Positions 53,681-62,266 of a stretch of DNA of 64,000 nucleotides are shown one piece after another (the first letter of the stretch is position 1; each line of letters begins with the position of its first letter). This stretch comes from Alteromonadales bacterium alter-6D02 (GTDB lineage Bacteria; Pseudomonadota; Gammaproteobacteria; Enterobacterales; Psychrobiaceae), in NCBI GenBank assembly GCA_002835545.1, contig PIZK01000036.1, positions 1-64,000 of the forward strand, written 5' to 3'. Made by a program: the position numbers and the translations under genes. The notes under the pieces were generated by a model, which had not been told where the DNA came from, made no database searches, and worked only from the letters and a program-made list of their open reading frames with translations.

Positions 53681-55534
53681 TTGACTGAAGATATTGAAAT
53701 CACCGAAATTAAAGACTACCTATCGCAGATTGTTCCTTTTGATAGTTTGTCTCCAGAGACTCTTTCTCGGGCAGCCAAAGGGATCCGCATTAGCTATTTT
53801 TCTTCAGCCAGCGGCCATGTTGAGATCGATTATGATAATCCACAGCTTTATATTGTTCGTACGGGAGCTTTTGAGGTCCGAGACAAGCAAGGTGAGTTAC
53901 TTGATCGACTAGGAGAGGGGGATTTCTTTGGCTTTCCCTCATTGTTAACCGGAGAAAATGTTAATAACAAAGTTACCATCCTAGAAGATGGCTTAGTTTA
54001 CTTAATTGATTTAGAGCTATTTAAACAGTTGCGTAATGATTCACGCGAGTTTGATCGTTTTTTTAATCGTGCTCATGCTAAACGGATGAAGCGCTTTGAA
54101 CAGCAAGTGGGCTCGTCAGCCCCTATTAATATTACGATTGAGAGCTTATTAACCGAGGGCGTCGTTAGCTTAAGTCCTGACGATAAAATTGTTGATGCTG
54201 CACAGCTAATGAGTGAACAACGTATCTCGTCCTTGATTATTCTTGAACACGGACAGTTAGCGGGTATTGTTACGGATAGAGACTTGCGTTCTCGGGTACT
54301 TGCCGTTGGTTTAGATGGTCAAACACTAATCAGAGATGTGATGACAGAAAACCCTTCGAGCATTGATTGTAAAGGCTTATTATTCGAAGCATCAATGATG
54401 ATGAGTACCCATAACATTCATCACTTACCTGTGTTAAGAGATAATGAAGTGGTCGGAATGTTAACCACTACGGACATTGTACGTTCACAAAATAACCAGC
54501 CGATCTTTTTAATTGGAGAGATTAATCGTCAGCAAACACTTGAGGGGCTAGTTAGTTTGAGTAAGCGTTTCCCTGCGCTATTACAAAGCCTTATTGCCTC
54601 TGATGCTCGTGCTGAAGAGATTGGCCGTATTTTAACATTACTTTCAGACTCTTTAACGCGTCAATTACTTAAGCTTGGAGAGGAACAGTTCGGTACGCCT
54701 CCATTTCCGTATAGCTGGATTGTGTTTGGTTCACAAGGGCGTATGGATCAAACCGCAGGCTCAGATCAAGATAATGCGATGATTTTATCACAAACACCGA
54801 CGCCAGAGCAGGATGCTTATTTCAAATTATTGAGTGAGTTTGTCTGTCATGGTCTAGACGCTTGTGGCTATATTTATTGCCCAGGTGAAATTATGGCCCA
54901 AACAGATAAGTGGCGCGTTGATTTAAAAACATGGCAGGGGTACTTTAAAAAGTGGGTCGATACCCCATCGCCAGAGGCGTTGCTTAATACGTCAATATTC
55001 TTCGATATGCGCCTATTAAGTGGTAGTGAAGAGCTCTTTGAGTTACTCCAAACTTTTGTATTGAAAAAGACTCGTGGCAATCAAATATTTATTGCTTCGA
55101 TGGCAGGAGTTGCCTTATCGAGTCGCCCTCCTTTAGGGTTCTTTGGTAAATTTGTTTTAGACCGTGACGGTGAAGAGAATAAAGCGTTAGACCTCAAACA
55201 TCGCGGTGTCGCATTAATTAACGATATAGCAAGGGTCTATGCTTTAGCTGAAGGGATCTCTGAGGTTAATACCCAAGCGAGGCTCGATAAGTTACTTGGT
55301 AAAGCAATACTCAGTGAGAAGGACGTCAAAAACCTGAAAGATGCATTGGAATTCATTGGCCATATGCGCCTGAAAAATCAAGGTAAACAGGCGGCACGCG
55401 GTAAGAAACCATCGAATTATCTAAAGCCTGGCGATATTTCACGCTTATTACGTCATCAGTTAAAAGATGCGTTCGAAGCTGTCCATAGTGCACAAAATGG
55501 TTTACAGCTTAAGTTTACAAGGGGGCTATTTTGA
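53681..55534 (+). CDS. cNMP-binding / CBS / DUF294 putative nucleotidyltransferase
   Basis: A 617-residue soluble regulatory protein. Order: cyclic-nucleotide-binding fold (about 20-140; LGEGDFFGFPSLLTGENVN), paired CBS domains (about 155-275; MSEQRISSLIILE and HHLPVLRDNEVVGMLTTTDIV), DUF294 nucleotidyltransferase-like domain (about 310-450; GSQGRMDQTAGSDQDNA) and its C-terminal helical domain (about 480-610). It resembles GlnD-like uridylyltransferases. Starts at TTG with AAGGGGA eight bases upstream. In related genera this pair with the exonuclease lies downstream of an acetate permease (actP) operon; no permease is here. Confidence 0.93.
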   Translation: MTEDIEITEIKDYLSQIVPFDSLSPETLSRAAKGIRISYFSSASGHVEIDYDNPQLYIVRTGAFEVRDKQGELLDRLGEGDFFGFPSLLTGENVNNKVTILEDGLVYLIDLELFKQLRNDSREFDRFFNRAHAKRMKRFEQQVGSSAPINITIESLLTEGVVSLSPDDKIVDAAQLMSEQRISSLIILEHGQLAGIVTDRDLRSRVLAVGLDGQTLIRDVMTENPSSIDCKGLLFEASMMMSTHNIHHLPVLRDNEVVGMLTTTDIVRSQNNQPIFLIGEINRQQTLEGLVSLSKRFPALLQSLIASDARAEEIGRILTLLSDSLTRQLLKLGEEQFGTPPFPYSWIVFGSQGRMDQTAGSDQDNAMILSQTPTPEQDAYFKLLSEFVCHGLDACGYIYCPGEIMAQTDKWRVDLKTWQGYFKKWVDTPSPEALLNTSIFFDMRLLSGSEELFELLQTFVLKKTRGNQIFIASMAGVALSSRPPLGFFGKFVLDRDGEENKALDLKHRGVALINDIARVYALAEGISEVNTQARLDKLLGKAILSEKDVKNLKDALEFIGHMRLKNQGKQAARGKKPSNYLKPGDISRLLRHQLKDAFEAVHSAQNGLQLKFTRGLF

Positions 55535-56220
55535 GCACAAATTTAAGCTTTGCGCAGCTTAATCGCGTGCTATTAGGTCTCAAAGCAAAAGACCCTGAGC
55601 TAAAACGTTTTATTCGTCATAGCTGTGACTTATCTCGTTCATTTAAGCATAGTGAACTGCTCAGTGTTGATCTTGAGATGACTGGTCTTGATCCAAAAAA
55701 GAATGAAGTGATCAGCATGGGCTGGGTACCGATTATTAATGGTGAAATTATTTTGGCTGAGGCGAGGCAATTACTAATTTCACCTGAACAAGGCGTAGGG
55801 GACAGCGCTACAATTCACGGTATTCATGATCGTGATTTAGCGAATGCGCTTAGTTTAGAGCAAGGGTTAGAGCAATTATTAGCAGCCATGAAAGGGCGAG
55901 TTCTAGTTGCTCATCATGGCGCTCTTGATATTTCTTTTCTACAGCAAGCTGCGCAAAAGCTGTATGGGCATAAACTACCTTTTGAATTAATCGATACTTT
56001 ACTTATTGAAGCTAAAAGACTTAGTCGTCAAGGTGAGCATTTTGACAAGCAGCTTCTACGCTTATATGCTTGCTGTCATCGTTATGGTTTACCGAATGCG
56101 TCAGCACATAATGCACTTGCCGATGCACTTGCGACTGCTCAGTTATTATTGGCGCAAGTTGCAGCAATTAGCGGTGGCCAAACGATAACCTTAAGAGAGA
56201 TCATGAAATATAGTCATTAA
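55531..56220 (+). CDS. 3'-5' exonuclease of the DnaQ/DEDDh type
   Basis: A 229-residue exonuclease-domain protein (DnaQ-like). Motif ExoI SVDLEMTGLDP supplies Asp47 and Glu49; ExoII is LVAHHGALDISFL and ExoIII NASAHNALADALAT (His and Asp), completing DEDDh. It starts at a TTG that overlaps the DUF294 stop (TTGA), so the two are translationally coupled and form a recurring pair. The substrate is unknown; its constant partner suggests a signalling-linked role more than proofreading. Confidence 0.92.
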   Translation: MSTNLSFAQLNRVLLGLKAKDPELKRFIRHSCDLSRSFKHSELLSVDLEMTGLDPKKNEVISMGWVPIINGEIILAEARQLLISPEQGVGDSATIHGIHDRDLANALSLEQGLEQLLAAMKGRVLVAHHGALDISFLQQAAQKLYGHKLPFELIDTLLIEAKRLSRQGEHFDKQLLRLYACCHRYGLPNASAHNALADALATAQLLLAQVAAISGGQTITLREIMKYSH

Positions 56221-56235
56221 CGATAAGGAATTGTA

Positions 56236-56688
56236 ATGAAAAAGGTTGTACGTGGGGTATCCACAGCGTCATTAGTCATTTTAAGCGCGTGTACGTTGAC
56301 GAGTACAGTGGTTGCTAAGCAGGTAGAGATGAAGCCCCAATTTGTCGGTACTTGGCAATTACTCTCTGGAGAGTATGTCGATCATAATGGTGAATTAATT
56401 AATTATGCCGACTTAAAGTTAAAATCGTTAAAAACAATTAACGCCAATCATTTTAGCTTTATCACAAAGTCAGGCGATGAGTTCTGGAGCGCGGGGGCGG
56501 GTACATACCAAGTCGAAGGTAATTTATATATAGAAACACCTATCCATACCTCTTATAAAATACCTGCTAATCAGCAATACACTTTTAGCTTCGAACTTAA
56601 GGGAGACAAATGGTATAGCTCGAGGTTTGATGGGAAAAAACGCGTTGAGTATGAGGTATGGCAGCGTGTGATTAAAAACGCTGAATAA
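56236..56688 (+). CDS. Lipocalin-like lipoprotein
   Basis: A 150-residue lipoprotein (lipobox ILSAC, Cys19) with a single beta-barrel-like domain (FVGTWQLLSGEYVDHNGELINY, then WYSSRFDGKKRVEYEVWQRV), similar to the lipocalin-like DUF4488 group. A small-molecule carrier role is possible but not shown. It starts 16 bases after the exonuclease stop and may be co-transcribed with it. Confidence 0.75.
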   Translation: MKKVVRGVSTASLVILSACTLTSTVVAKQVEMKPQFVGTWQLLSGEYVDHNGELINYADLKLKSLKTINANHFSFITKSGDEFWSAGAGTYQVEGNLYIETPIHTSYKIPANQQYTFSFELKGDKWYSSRFDGKKRVEYEVWQRVIKNAE

Positions 56689-56770
56689 ATTTTTTTATTT
56701 TTTTCCTCTATAAGTTCTTGTTCTTTTAACTGTTTGGTTTTTAATTTTGAGCTAAGTTATACAGGCTGTT

Positions 56771-56830
56771 AAAAGGAGGTTTTTTGTTCAGCTAGCGGTA
56801 ATTTTCGCTTGTTAAGCTGCTCCTCTTTTT
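56771..56830 (+). promoter_or_regulatory. Structured leader of the acyltransferase gene
   Basis: AAAAGGAG (56771-56778) can pair with CTCCTCTTTT (56820-56829) with a two-base bulge, and CAGCT (56789-56793) with AAGCTG (56814-56819). The resulting stem ends in a T-run, so it looks like a terminator. The same CTCCT can instead pair with AGGAG of the true ribosome-binding site at 56883. Two mutually exclusive pairings are the layout of a switch; unproven. Confidence 0.4.
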
Positions 56831-56897
56831 GCAGTCAACGGTGTCTATTAACGAAGTGTTGTCCCGTTTACTGCGGTGCAATAGGAGGTTAAAAGAC

Positions 56898-57542
56898 ATG
56901 AGTGACATTATTTTTGAATTATCTCAAGATCCCAAATTACTTGAACAATATTATCAATTAAGACATGACAATTTTAATAAGACGCTTGGGCTAACTGAGT
57001 TTGATGGAAAAGCGGATGTCAACGACCTTACCAGTGATATTTTCATTGCCCGTGTTGGTTCTCGCTGCCTTGGAGGTGTCCGAATATGTGGGAGAGGCTT
57101 TCAAGGCCCACTGCCTCTAGAGTATCGCGCGCAAGGGTTGATCGAAGAGCTTCCGCAGCTGAATCTATCAAAAGGTGGTTACTGCCAATGGATGCGTTTA
57201 TCCCTTGCTCCTTTTGGTGATATTCCATACGGGCAACTATACCGTGAGTTTACGTTAGCACTTGCTGTCCTTAGTGCAGAGCTGGGTTACCAGTACGCTT
57301 TTTGTGTATCAAGTAAAACGCACCAGCGTCTTTATAAACAGCTCTTTTCCAGTAATAACTATCTACACTTTCAATGTGAAACGGATAAAATACGTTGTGA
57401 GCAAGATTTTGATGGCTTAGAGCATTTATTATATGCGACTAAACTACAGCAACGCAGGGTACTCGCACCAAGAAAAACAAAACAGGCACAATATAAGATT
57501 AACTCTTTAGGATATTCAGAGTGTTTAGAAGTTGCTAGTTAA
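56898..57542 (+). CDS. LuxI-like / GNAT-fold acyltransferase, possible autoinducer or acyl-amino-acid synthase
   Basis: A 214-residue protein whose pattern follows acyl-homoserine-lactone synthases in the GNAT superfamily: LRHDNFNKTLG (Arg22, Phe26, like LuxI Arg24, Phe28), an acidic EFDGKADVND stretch, SRCLGGVRI (Arg62, like Arg69) and GGYCQWMRLSL (Gln97 and Arg100, where LuxI has Glu100 and Arg103). The LuxI Trp34 equivalent is Leu. The fit suggests use of acyl-ACP or acyl-CoA with an amine acceptor, but a different product is possible. The ATG at 56898 with a perfect AGGAGG nine bases before it is chosen. No luxR gene is adjacent; the next gene is convergent. Confidence 0.65.
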   Translation: MSDIIFELSQDPKLLEQYYQLRHDNFNKTLGLTEFDGKADVNDLTSDIFIARVGSRCLGGVRICGRGFQGPLPLEYRAQGLIEELPQLNLSKGGYCQWMRLSLAPFGDIPYGQLYREFTLALAVLSAELGYQYAFCVSSKTHQRLYKQLFSSNNYLHFQCETDKIRCEQDFDGLEHLLYATKLQQRRVLAPRKTKQAQYKINSLGYSECLEVAS

Positions 57543-57572
57543 AACAGTTAGCTAGCAACATAGGTAGGTCAA

Positions 57573-58253
57573 TTAACTTGAGCTGTGGTTGTGAGCATCA
57601 ACTAGCTCAATTAAATCTTGAGCGCTGCCTAGGATATGTTCTTTTAAAAGTGCACAAGCGCCTTCAACATCTTTTGCTTCACATAAAGCTAATAGCTGTT
57701 GATGTTGCTGTTCTGCTTTTGGGATCCCGCCTTTTCGTAATAAATGTAATCGGATATAGCGATCACAGTTTGAATTGAGGTTTTGCACTACTTCCATTGT
57801 GTTCGGGCGATTAGCGGCTTTATACAAACTAGTGTGGAACTCGGTATTTAGCTCGCTCCACAAATTGCTACTATTAGCATGGCTAAATGATTCTTCAAGC
57901 TTGGTTAAGATTGCACGAGCTTGTTCAATATCAATACTATTCATATTAACGATTGATTTTGCTAAGAGATCAGTTTCGATTAAAGCGCGTAATTCAAATA
58001 ATTCACAGACTTGCTCGCTTGAAAGCGCGGCAGCTGTGGCACCTTTATGTGCTTCGAATTTCACAAGGCCTTCTGCTTCTAGTTGTAATAGTGCTTCGCG
58101 GATAGGAATCCGACTAACGTTTAGCTCTGAAGCTAAAGCGCTTTGTCTTAGAGGTTTCCCCGCTTCAATATCACCAGAAAGTATCCTTTCTCGTAAGACC
58201 TCTACAACAACTTGGGTGCGTGTTTTGTGTACTATTGGTGAGTTCGTATCCAT
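57573..58253 (-). CDS. GntR-family (FCD) regulator of hydroxyproline catabolism
   Basis: A 226-residue regulator with an N-terminal winged helix (VVEVLRERILSGDIEAGKPLRQSALASELNVSRIPIREALLQLEAEG) and an FCD effector domain (about 90-215; the metal site His residues in LNTEFHTSLY and HQQLL, EHI). It is the last gene of the leftward hydroxyproline cluster, which it should repress until the pathway substrate appears. A likely operator, ATTGTATACAAT, lies at 62051. Confidence 0.9.
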   Translation of the reverse strand: MDTNSPIVHKTRTQVVVEVLRERILSGDIEAGKPLRQSALASELNVSRIPIREALLQLEAEGLVKFEAHKGATAAALSSEQVCELFELRALIETDLLAKSIVNMNSIDIEQARAILTKLEESFSHANSSNLWSELNTEFHTSLYKAANRPNTMEVVQNLNSNCDRYIRLHLLRKGGIPKAEQQHQQLLALCEAKDVEGACALLKEHILGSAQDLIELVDAHNHSSS

Positions 58254-58264
58254 TGCTATTTGTT

Positions 58265-58307
58265 ACTACTTATATAAATTTTTATCTTCCTTACCTTATA
58301 TAGTAGT
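58265..58307. promoter_or_regulatory. Inverted repeat upstream of the GntR gene
   Basis: ACTACTTATATAA (58265-58277) and TTATATAGTAGT (58296-58307) form an inverted repeat with a single extra base, just upstream of the regulator. It could be a hairpin in its transcript or an operator for autoregulation. Confidence 0.4.
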
Positions 58308-58395
58308 CTTTTTTGTTTAGAATGATAAGAGCTGGTCATGAAAAAGAAGCAAATACAGCCCCTTTTTCACTAAAGTTGAATATAATTAAAAACCG

Positions 58396-59952
58396 TTAGT
58401 TAATGATTTGAAGTGTGGCAGCACCATCTTTTAGTTCATTGGGTAATATATCCTGAGGCATGTTTTGTAAACATATAGGGCGTGTGAACCTTGTGATGGC
58501 TTGACTGCCAACTGACGTTGTTTGCGGCGCTGTTGATGCTGGGTATGGACCCCCGTGTTGCATTGAATGACACACCTCGACGCCAGTGGGAAGTTGATTG
58601 AAAATTAAACGGCCTACATGTTGCGCAACTTCATGAATTAATGATAAAGCATCACTTATTTCCGCCTCAGTTCCATGTATAGAAGCTGTTAGCTGACCCG
58701 GTAAAGATTGTGCCACCTGTTCAAATTCAACTTTAGATTGGCATTTTACGATTAGCGCGCATGGTCCGAATAGTTCTTCATGCAACACGGGTTGGCTAAG
58801 AAAGTCTGTTGCGGCGATACTAAATATTGCCGCAGGTGTTTGACAATGTCCTTCACCTGTTTGTCCTTGAGCAATGAGCGTTAAATTTGGATGGTTGGAA
58901 TATTCAGTTAACTTCTTTTGGTAAGCTGAAGCGATACCTTTGGTTAACATCGTGCCTGGGTTAGCAGCTGCTATTCCCGTTGCTATTTCGCTAACAAAGA
59001 TATCAAGTGCGGGTGACTCTTCTACCACAACCAGCCCCGGCGATGTGCAGAATTGCCCGTGACCCATTAGCATTGAATTGACCTGATTCTGTGCTAGTGC
59101 CACTGGTTGGTTAGATAGTAATTTAGGTAGTATAAACTGTGGGTTAGTACTGCCTAACTCGCCGTAAAAAGGGATCGGGACTGGGCGTGATTGCGCAATA
59201 CTATTTAAAATATCCCCCACATGCTGTGAACCCGTAAACCCAACGGCTTTGATCAGTGGTGCGTTGACTAATTGCTGTGCTGCTTGTGAAGTATTTGCTT
59301 GTACTAAGGTAAAAATCCCCCTTGGCATATCACTTTGCTTGATGGCTCGGTCAATCGCGTGACACACTAACTCTGATGTTGCTGGGTGTGCTGGGTGGCC
59401 TTTGACAATCACTGGGCAACCGGCTGCAAGCGCTGAAGCAGTATCACCGCCAGCGGTCGAAAACGCTAACGGAAAGTTACTCGCACCAAAGACAACTACT
59501 GGCCCTAATGGTATTTGGGTTAAGCGACTATCTGCTCTGGGTAATGGCTGGCGCTCAGGCATGGCTTTATCAATATAAACAGGGCAGATAGATTGACGTA
59601 AATTGTTTGCAAACAAACGCAGTTGACTACAAGTACGTCCGCGCTCTCCCTCTACTCTTAATTGAGGGAGGGCTGTTTCATTCATTACTGTCGTGATGAG
59701 TTGTTCACCCAGTCGTTCTATTTCTACCGCTATGTTGTCAAGTAATTGTGCGCGTTGTTCCGTGGTTGTGTTTCTATATTGTGTAAACGCTTGGGCAGCG
59801 GTAGAGACGGCATTGTTTATGTCATTGGTGCTTGCAGTAAAAAACTGCCAAGGATTTTCTTTATCTGTACAAGGGTTGTAACTTGAAAATGTTTCGTTTG
59901 TTGAATTTGTCCATTGGCCATTAATGTAGTGCTGTCCTGTTATTTTTATCAT
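58396..59952 (-). CDS. 2,5-dioxovalerate (alpha-ketoglutarate semialdehyde) dehydrogenase
   Basis: A 518-residue NAD(P)-dependent aldehyde dehydrogenase of the ketoglutarate semialdehyde branch. Catalytic Cys302 is in GQFCTSPG and general base Glu265 in YGELGSTNP; GFTGSQHVG binds cofactor. Within this cluster it carries out the last step, ketoglutarate semialdehyde to 2-oxoglutarate. Typical of the family is VVVFGASNFPLAFSTAGGDTASALAAGCPV. It lies 22 bases after the epimerase gene, in the same transcript. Confidence 0.94.
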   Translation of the reverse strand: MIKITGQHYINGQWTNSTNETFSSYNPCTDKENPWQFFTASTNDINNAVSTAAQAFTQYRNTTTEQRAQLLDNIAVEIERLGEQLITTVMNETALPQLRVEGERGRTCSQLRLFANNLRQSICPVYIDKAMPERQPLPRADSRLTQIPLGPVVVFGASNFPLAFSTAGGDTASALAAGCPVIVKGHPAHPATSELVCHAIDRAIKQSDMPRGIFTLVQANTSQAAQQLVNAPLIKAVGFTGSQHVGDILNSIAQSRPVPIPFYGELGSTNPQFILPKLLSNQPVALAQNQVNSMLMGHGQFCTSPGLVVVEESPALDIFVSEIATGIAAANPGTMLTKGIASAYQKKLTEYSNHPNLTLIAQGQTGEGHCQTPAAIFSIAATDFLSQPVLHEELFGPCALIVKCQSKVEFEQVAQSLPGQLTASIHGTEAEISDALSLIHEVAQHVGRLIFNQLPTGVEVCHSMQHGGPYPASTAPQTTSVGSQAITRFTRPICLQNMPQDILPNELKDGAATLQIIN

Positions 59953-59974
59953 AATGTACTCTTAAATTTTTTTG

Positions 59975-60976
59975 TTAGATAACTTGAAAACCGAATGCAT
60001 AAGGGTCTTCATCATCGACAATGATTTGGTTGTAGCCAGTAACTTGAGCCCATCCTTGAATACTTGGCATGATGGCAGGGTAATTACCTACTTGGGTAAC
60101 AGATTCAACCTTGCCAATAAATTGACTGCCAATGTAGCTTTCATGAATAAAGGTCTCACCGTTTTGTAATAAACCTTTTGCAAAACGTTGGGCCATACGG
60201 GCGCTGGTGCCTGTTCCACAGGGGGAACGGTCAATGGCTTTATCGCCGTAGAAAACAGCATTAGCTCCATGGCTGTTAGGCTTTATCGAATTTCCCGTCC
60301 AGAGTAGGTGGCTGATGCCACAAACGGTCTCATCTTCTGGATGGATACAACTTAGTTGCTCGTTGACAGCTTTCCTGACGATAGGGCTCCAATGTAGAAT
60401 GTTGGCGGCACTCCATTGTTCTATCCCTGGGAAATTTTCTTGGGGCTCAATAATACAATAATAATTACCACCGTAACTTACATCGACCATAAGCGTGCCT
60501 AAGCCGGGAACATCGATGATTGTGTCTTGGTGAGCGAGGAAAGAGGGCACATTAAATATTTTTACAAAGTCCACTTTCTGACCAGTTTGATTATATTCAA
60601 TGGCGATTTGTCCTGCTGGCACATCGATGATTAACTTTCCTGGTGTTTTAGGTGTTATCAATCCTTGCTCTAATGCAGCGGTAATCGTGCCAATTGTGCC
60701 GTGACCGCACATGGGGAGGCAGCCACTGGTTTCAATAAACAAAATACTCGCATCACTGTTTGGTGAGCAGGGCGGATAAAGAAAGGAGCCTGACATCATG
60801 TCATGCCCACGTGGTTCGTACATTAATGATTGACGGATCCAATCATGGTTTTTTTGAAAGTCTTGACGTTTTTCACTCATCGTCGTGCCATTTAGATTAG
60901 GGTGACCGCTTGTCACTAGCCTAACTGGGTTGCCACAGGTGTGTGCGTCAATACAAAAAAAAGTTCCTTTACGCAT
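59975..60976 (-). CDS. 4-hydroxyproline 2-epimerase
   Basis: A 333-residue proline-racemase-family enzyme. Both active-site Cys are present: Cys90 in PMCGHGTIG and Cys253 in SPCGTGTSA, so a two-base epimerase is expected and not the Cys/Thr dehydratase branch. The pathway role is trans-4-hydroxy-L-proline to cis-4-hydroxy-D-proline. The ATG at 60976 has GGAGG five bases upstream; the frame is open 11 codons further. The family start MRKGTFFCIDAHTCGNPVR is canonical. Confidence 0.95.
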   Translation of the reverse strand: MRKGTFFCIDAHTCGNPVRLVTSGHPNLNGTTMSEKRQDFQKNHDWIRQSLMYEPRGHDMMSGSFLYPPCSPNSDASILFIETSGCLPMCGHGTIGTITAALEQGLITPKTPGKLIIDVPAGQIAIEYNQTGQKVDFVKIFNVPSFLAHQDTIIDVPGLGTLMVDVSYGGNYYCIIEPQENFPGIEQWSAANILHWSPIVRKAVNEQLSCIHPEDETVCGISHLLWTGNSIKPNSHGANAVFYGDKAIDRSPCGTGTSARMAQRFAKGLLQNGETFIHESYIGSQFIGKVESVTQVGNYPAIMPSIQGWAQVTGYNQIIVDDEDPYAFGFQVI

Positions 60977-61070
60977 AAAACCTCCAAACGAATAAAGCTG
61001 AGTTAGCAAGTTTGAGCCCAGCTTTAATTATCATCTTACACCGACTGTTAACGATGCTTTGTAACTAGCA

Positions 61071-61985
61071 TTAATTTAGGTTGAATTTTGATAGATCAAT
61101 ACGTGTTGCAAGGGCGTGTTTTATGGTGTTTTCAACATAAGTGCGCTCTTCACCTTCAAGTATTAAACGTGGTGCTCGAACATTCTCACTTCCACGGCCA
61201 ACAATTTGTTCAGCAAGCTTAATTGCTTGCACTAATTTAGGGATAGTGTCTAGGCGAAGTAATGGCATAAACCAACGGTACAGCTCACGCGCCTCTTTCA
61301 AACGTCCAGAACGAGCAAGCTTCATTAGCGCTACAGACTCTTGCGGAAAAACGTTAGTTAATCCTGAAATCCAGCCGGTGGCACCTAATAAGATGGACTC
61401 TAGGGCAATATCGTCAACACCACACAATAGTGTAAAACGGTCACCAAAGCGCGATTGTAATTCTGTTAAACGGCGCGTGTCAGTGGTTGACTCTTTAATC
61501 GCAACAATATTGGACTCTTTAGCAAGTACTGCCGTCATCTCGATGTCTATATCAACCCCGTAAGTTACAGGGTTGTTGTAGATCATAATAGGAAGCTTAG
61601 TTGCACGCGCCACTGTTTGATAATGGGTTAACGTTTCTTTAGCACAGCCACGGTACACCATCGCAGGCAATAGCATTAATCCATCAACGCCCGAGTCTTG
61701 GATATCTTTTGCGTATTGAGCCGCTGCCTGAGCGGTGTTCTCTGCACAACCACTTAAGACAATAATTCGGCCCTTAACGGTATCGACTGTATGCTTAATA
61801 AAATCCCGTTTTTCTTGTGGCGTGAGTGAAAGGTTTTCACCGATAGTACCTAGTGCAATGATCCCATCGATACCATCATTGATCAGTTGTTCCAACATAC
61901 GAGCATTCGACTCATAGTTTATCGAACCGTCGTTATTAAATTGTGTAGATATTGCTGGGAAAACACCGTTCCAATTAATGTTCAT
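61071..61985 (-). CDS. DapA-family pyrroline-4-hydroxy-2-carboxylate deaminase
   Basis: A 304-residue class I aldolase-fold enzyme of the dihydrodipicolinate synthase family. Schiff-base Lys164 is in VAIKES, Tyr136 in IYNNP and the GTIGEN loop at 46-51. In hydroxyproline clusters this enzyme opens and deaminates pyrroline-4-hydroxy-2-carboxylate to ketoglutarate semialdehyde. The ATG at 61985 with GGAG six bases upstream was chosen; upstream in-frame Mets at 61997 and 62078 lie in the leader. Promoter-proximal gene of the leftward cluster. Confidence 0.92.
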   Translation of the reverse strand: MNINWNGVFPAISTQFNNDGSINYESNARMLEQLINDGIDGIIALGTIGENLSLTPQEKRDFIKHTVDTVKGRIIVLSGCAENTAQAAAQYAKDIQDSGVDGLMLLPAMVYRGCAKETLTHYQTVARATKLPIMIYNNPVTYGVDIDIEMTAVLAKESNIVAIKESTTDTRRLTELQSRFGDRFTLLCGVDDIALESILLGATGWISGLTNVFPQESVALMKLARSGRLKEARELYRWFMPLLRLDTIPKLVQAIKLAEQIVGRGSENVRAPRLILEGEERTYVENTIKHALATRIDLSKFNLN

Positions 61986-62050
61986 TTCAGACTCCATTTT
62001 ATAAAGTTTAGGCGCATTAAGAATTTGTAATGTCTCGCCTATCAAAGTAT

Positions 62051-62062
62051 ATTGTATACAAT
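62051..62062. promoter_or_regulatory. Probable GntR (FCD) operator
   Basis: ATTGTATACAAT is a perfect 12-base palindrome and the typical operator type of FCD-class GntR regulators (core TTGTATACAA). It lies between the divergent deaminase and D-amino acid dehydrogenase genes. A second, weaker copy (AATGTACAATT) follows at about 62093. Confidence 0.7.
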
Positions 62063-62266
62063 TATTTGGTGTTGCCAAGCTTAAAGATATAAAATGTACA
62101 ATTTGTTAGATTATATTTCTAAGTCGAGAAATATAAATGCTCTTTATATATGGTGAGTTTGAACTTACGTTTTTTGTGAGGTCTAGCGAACTAAATAATT
62201 TATATTAAAGTGGACTATCTACAGTTTAGTAATACGTAAACGGTTTAAATCTAGAGAACATAGAAT

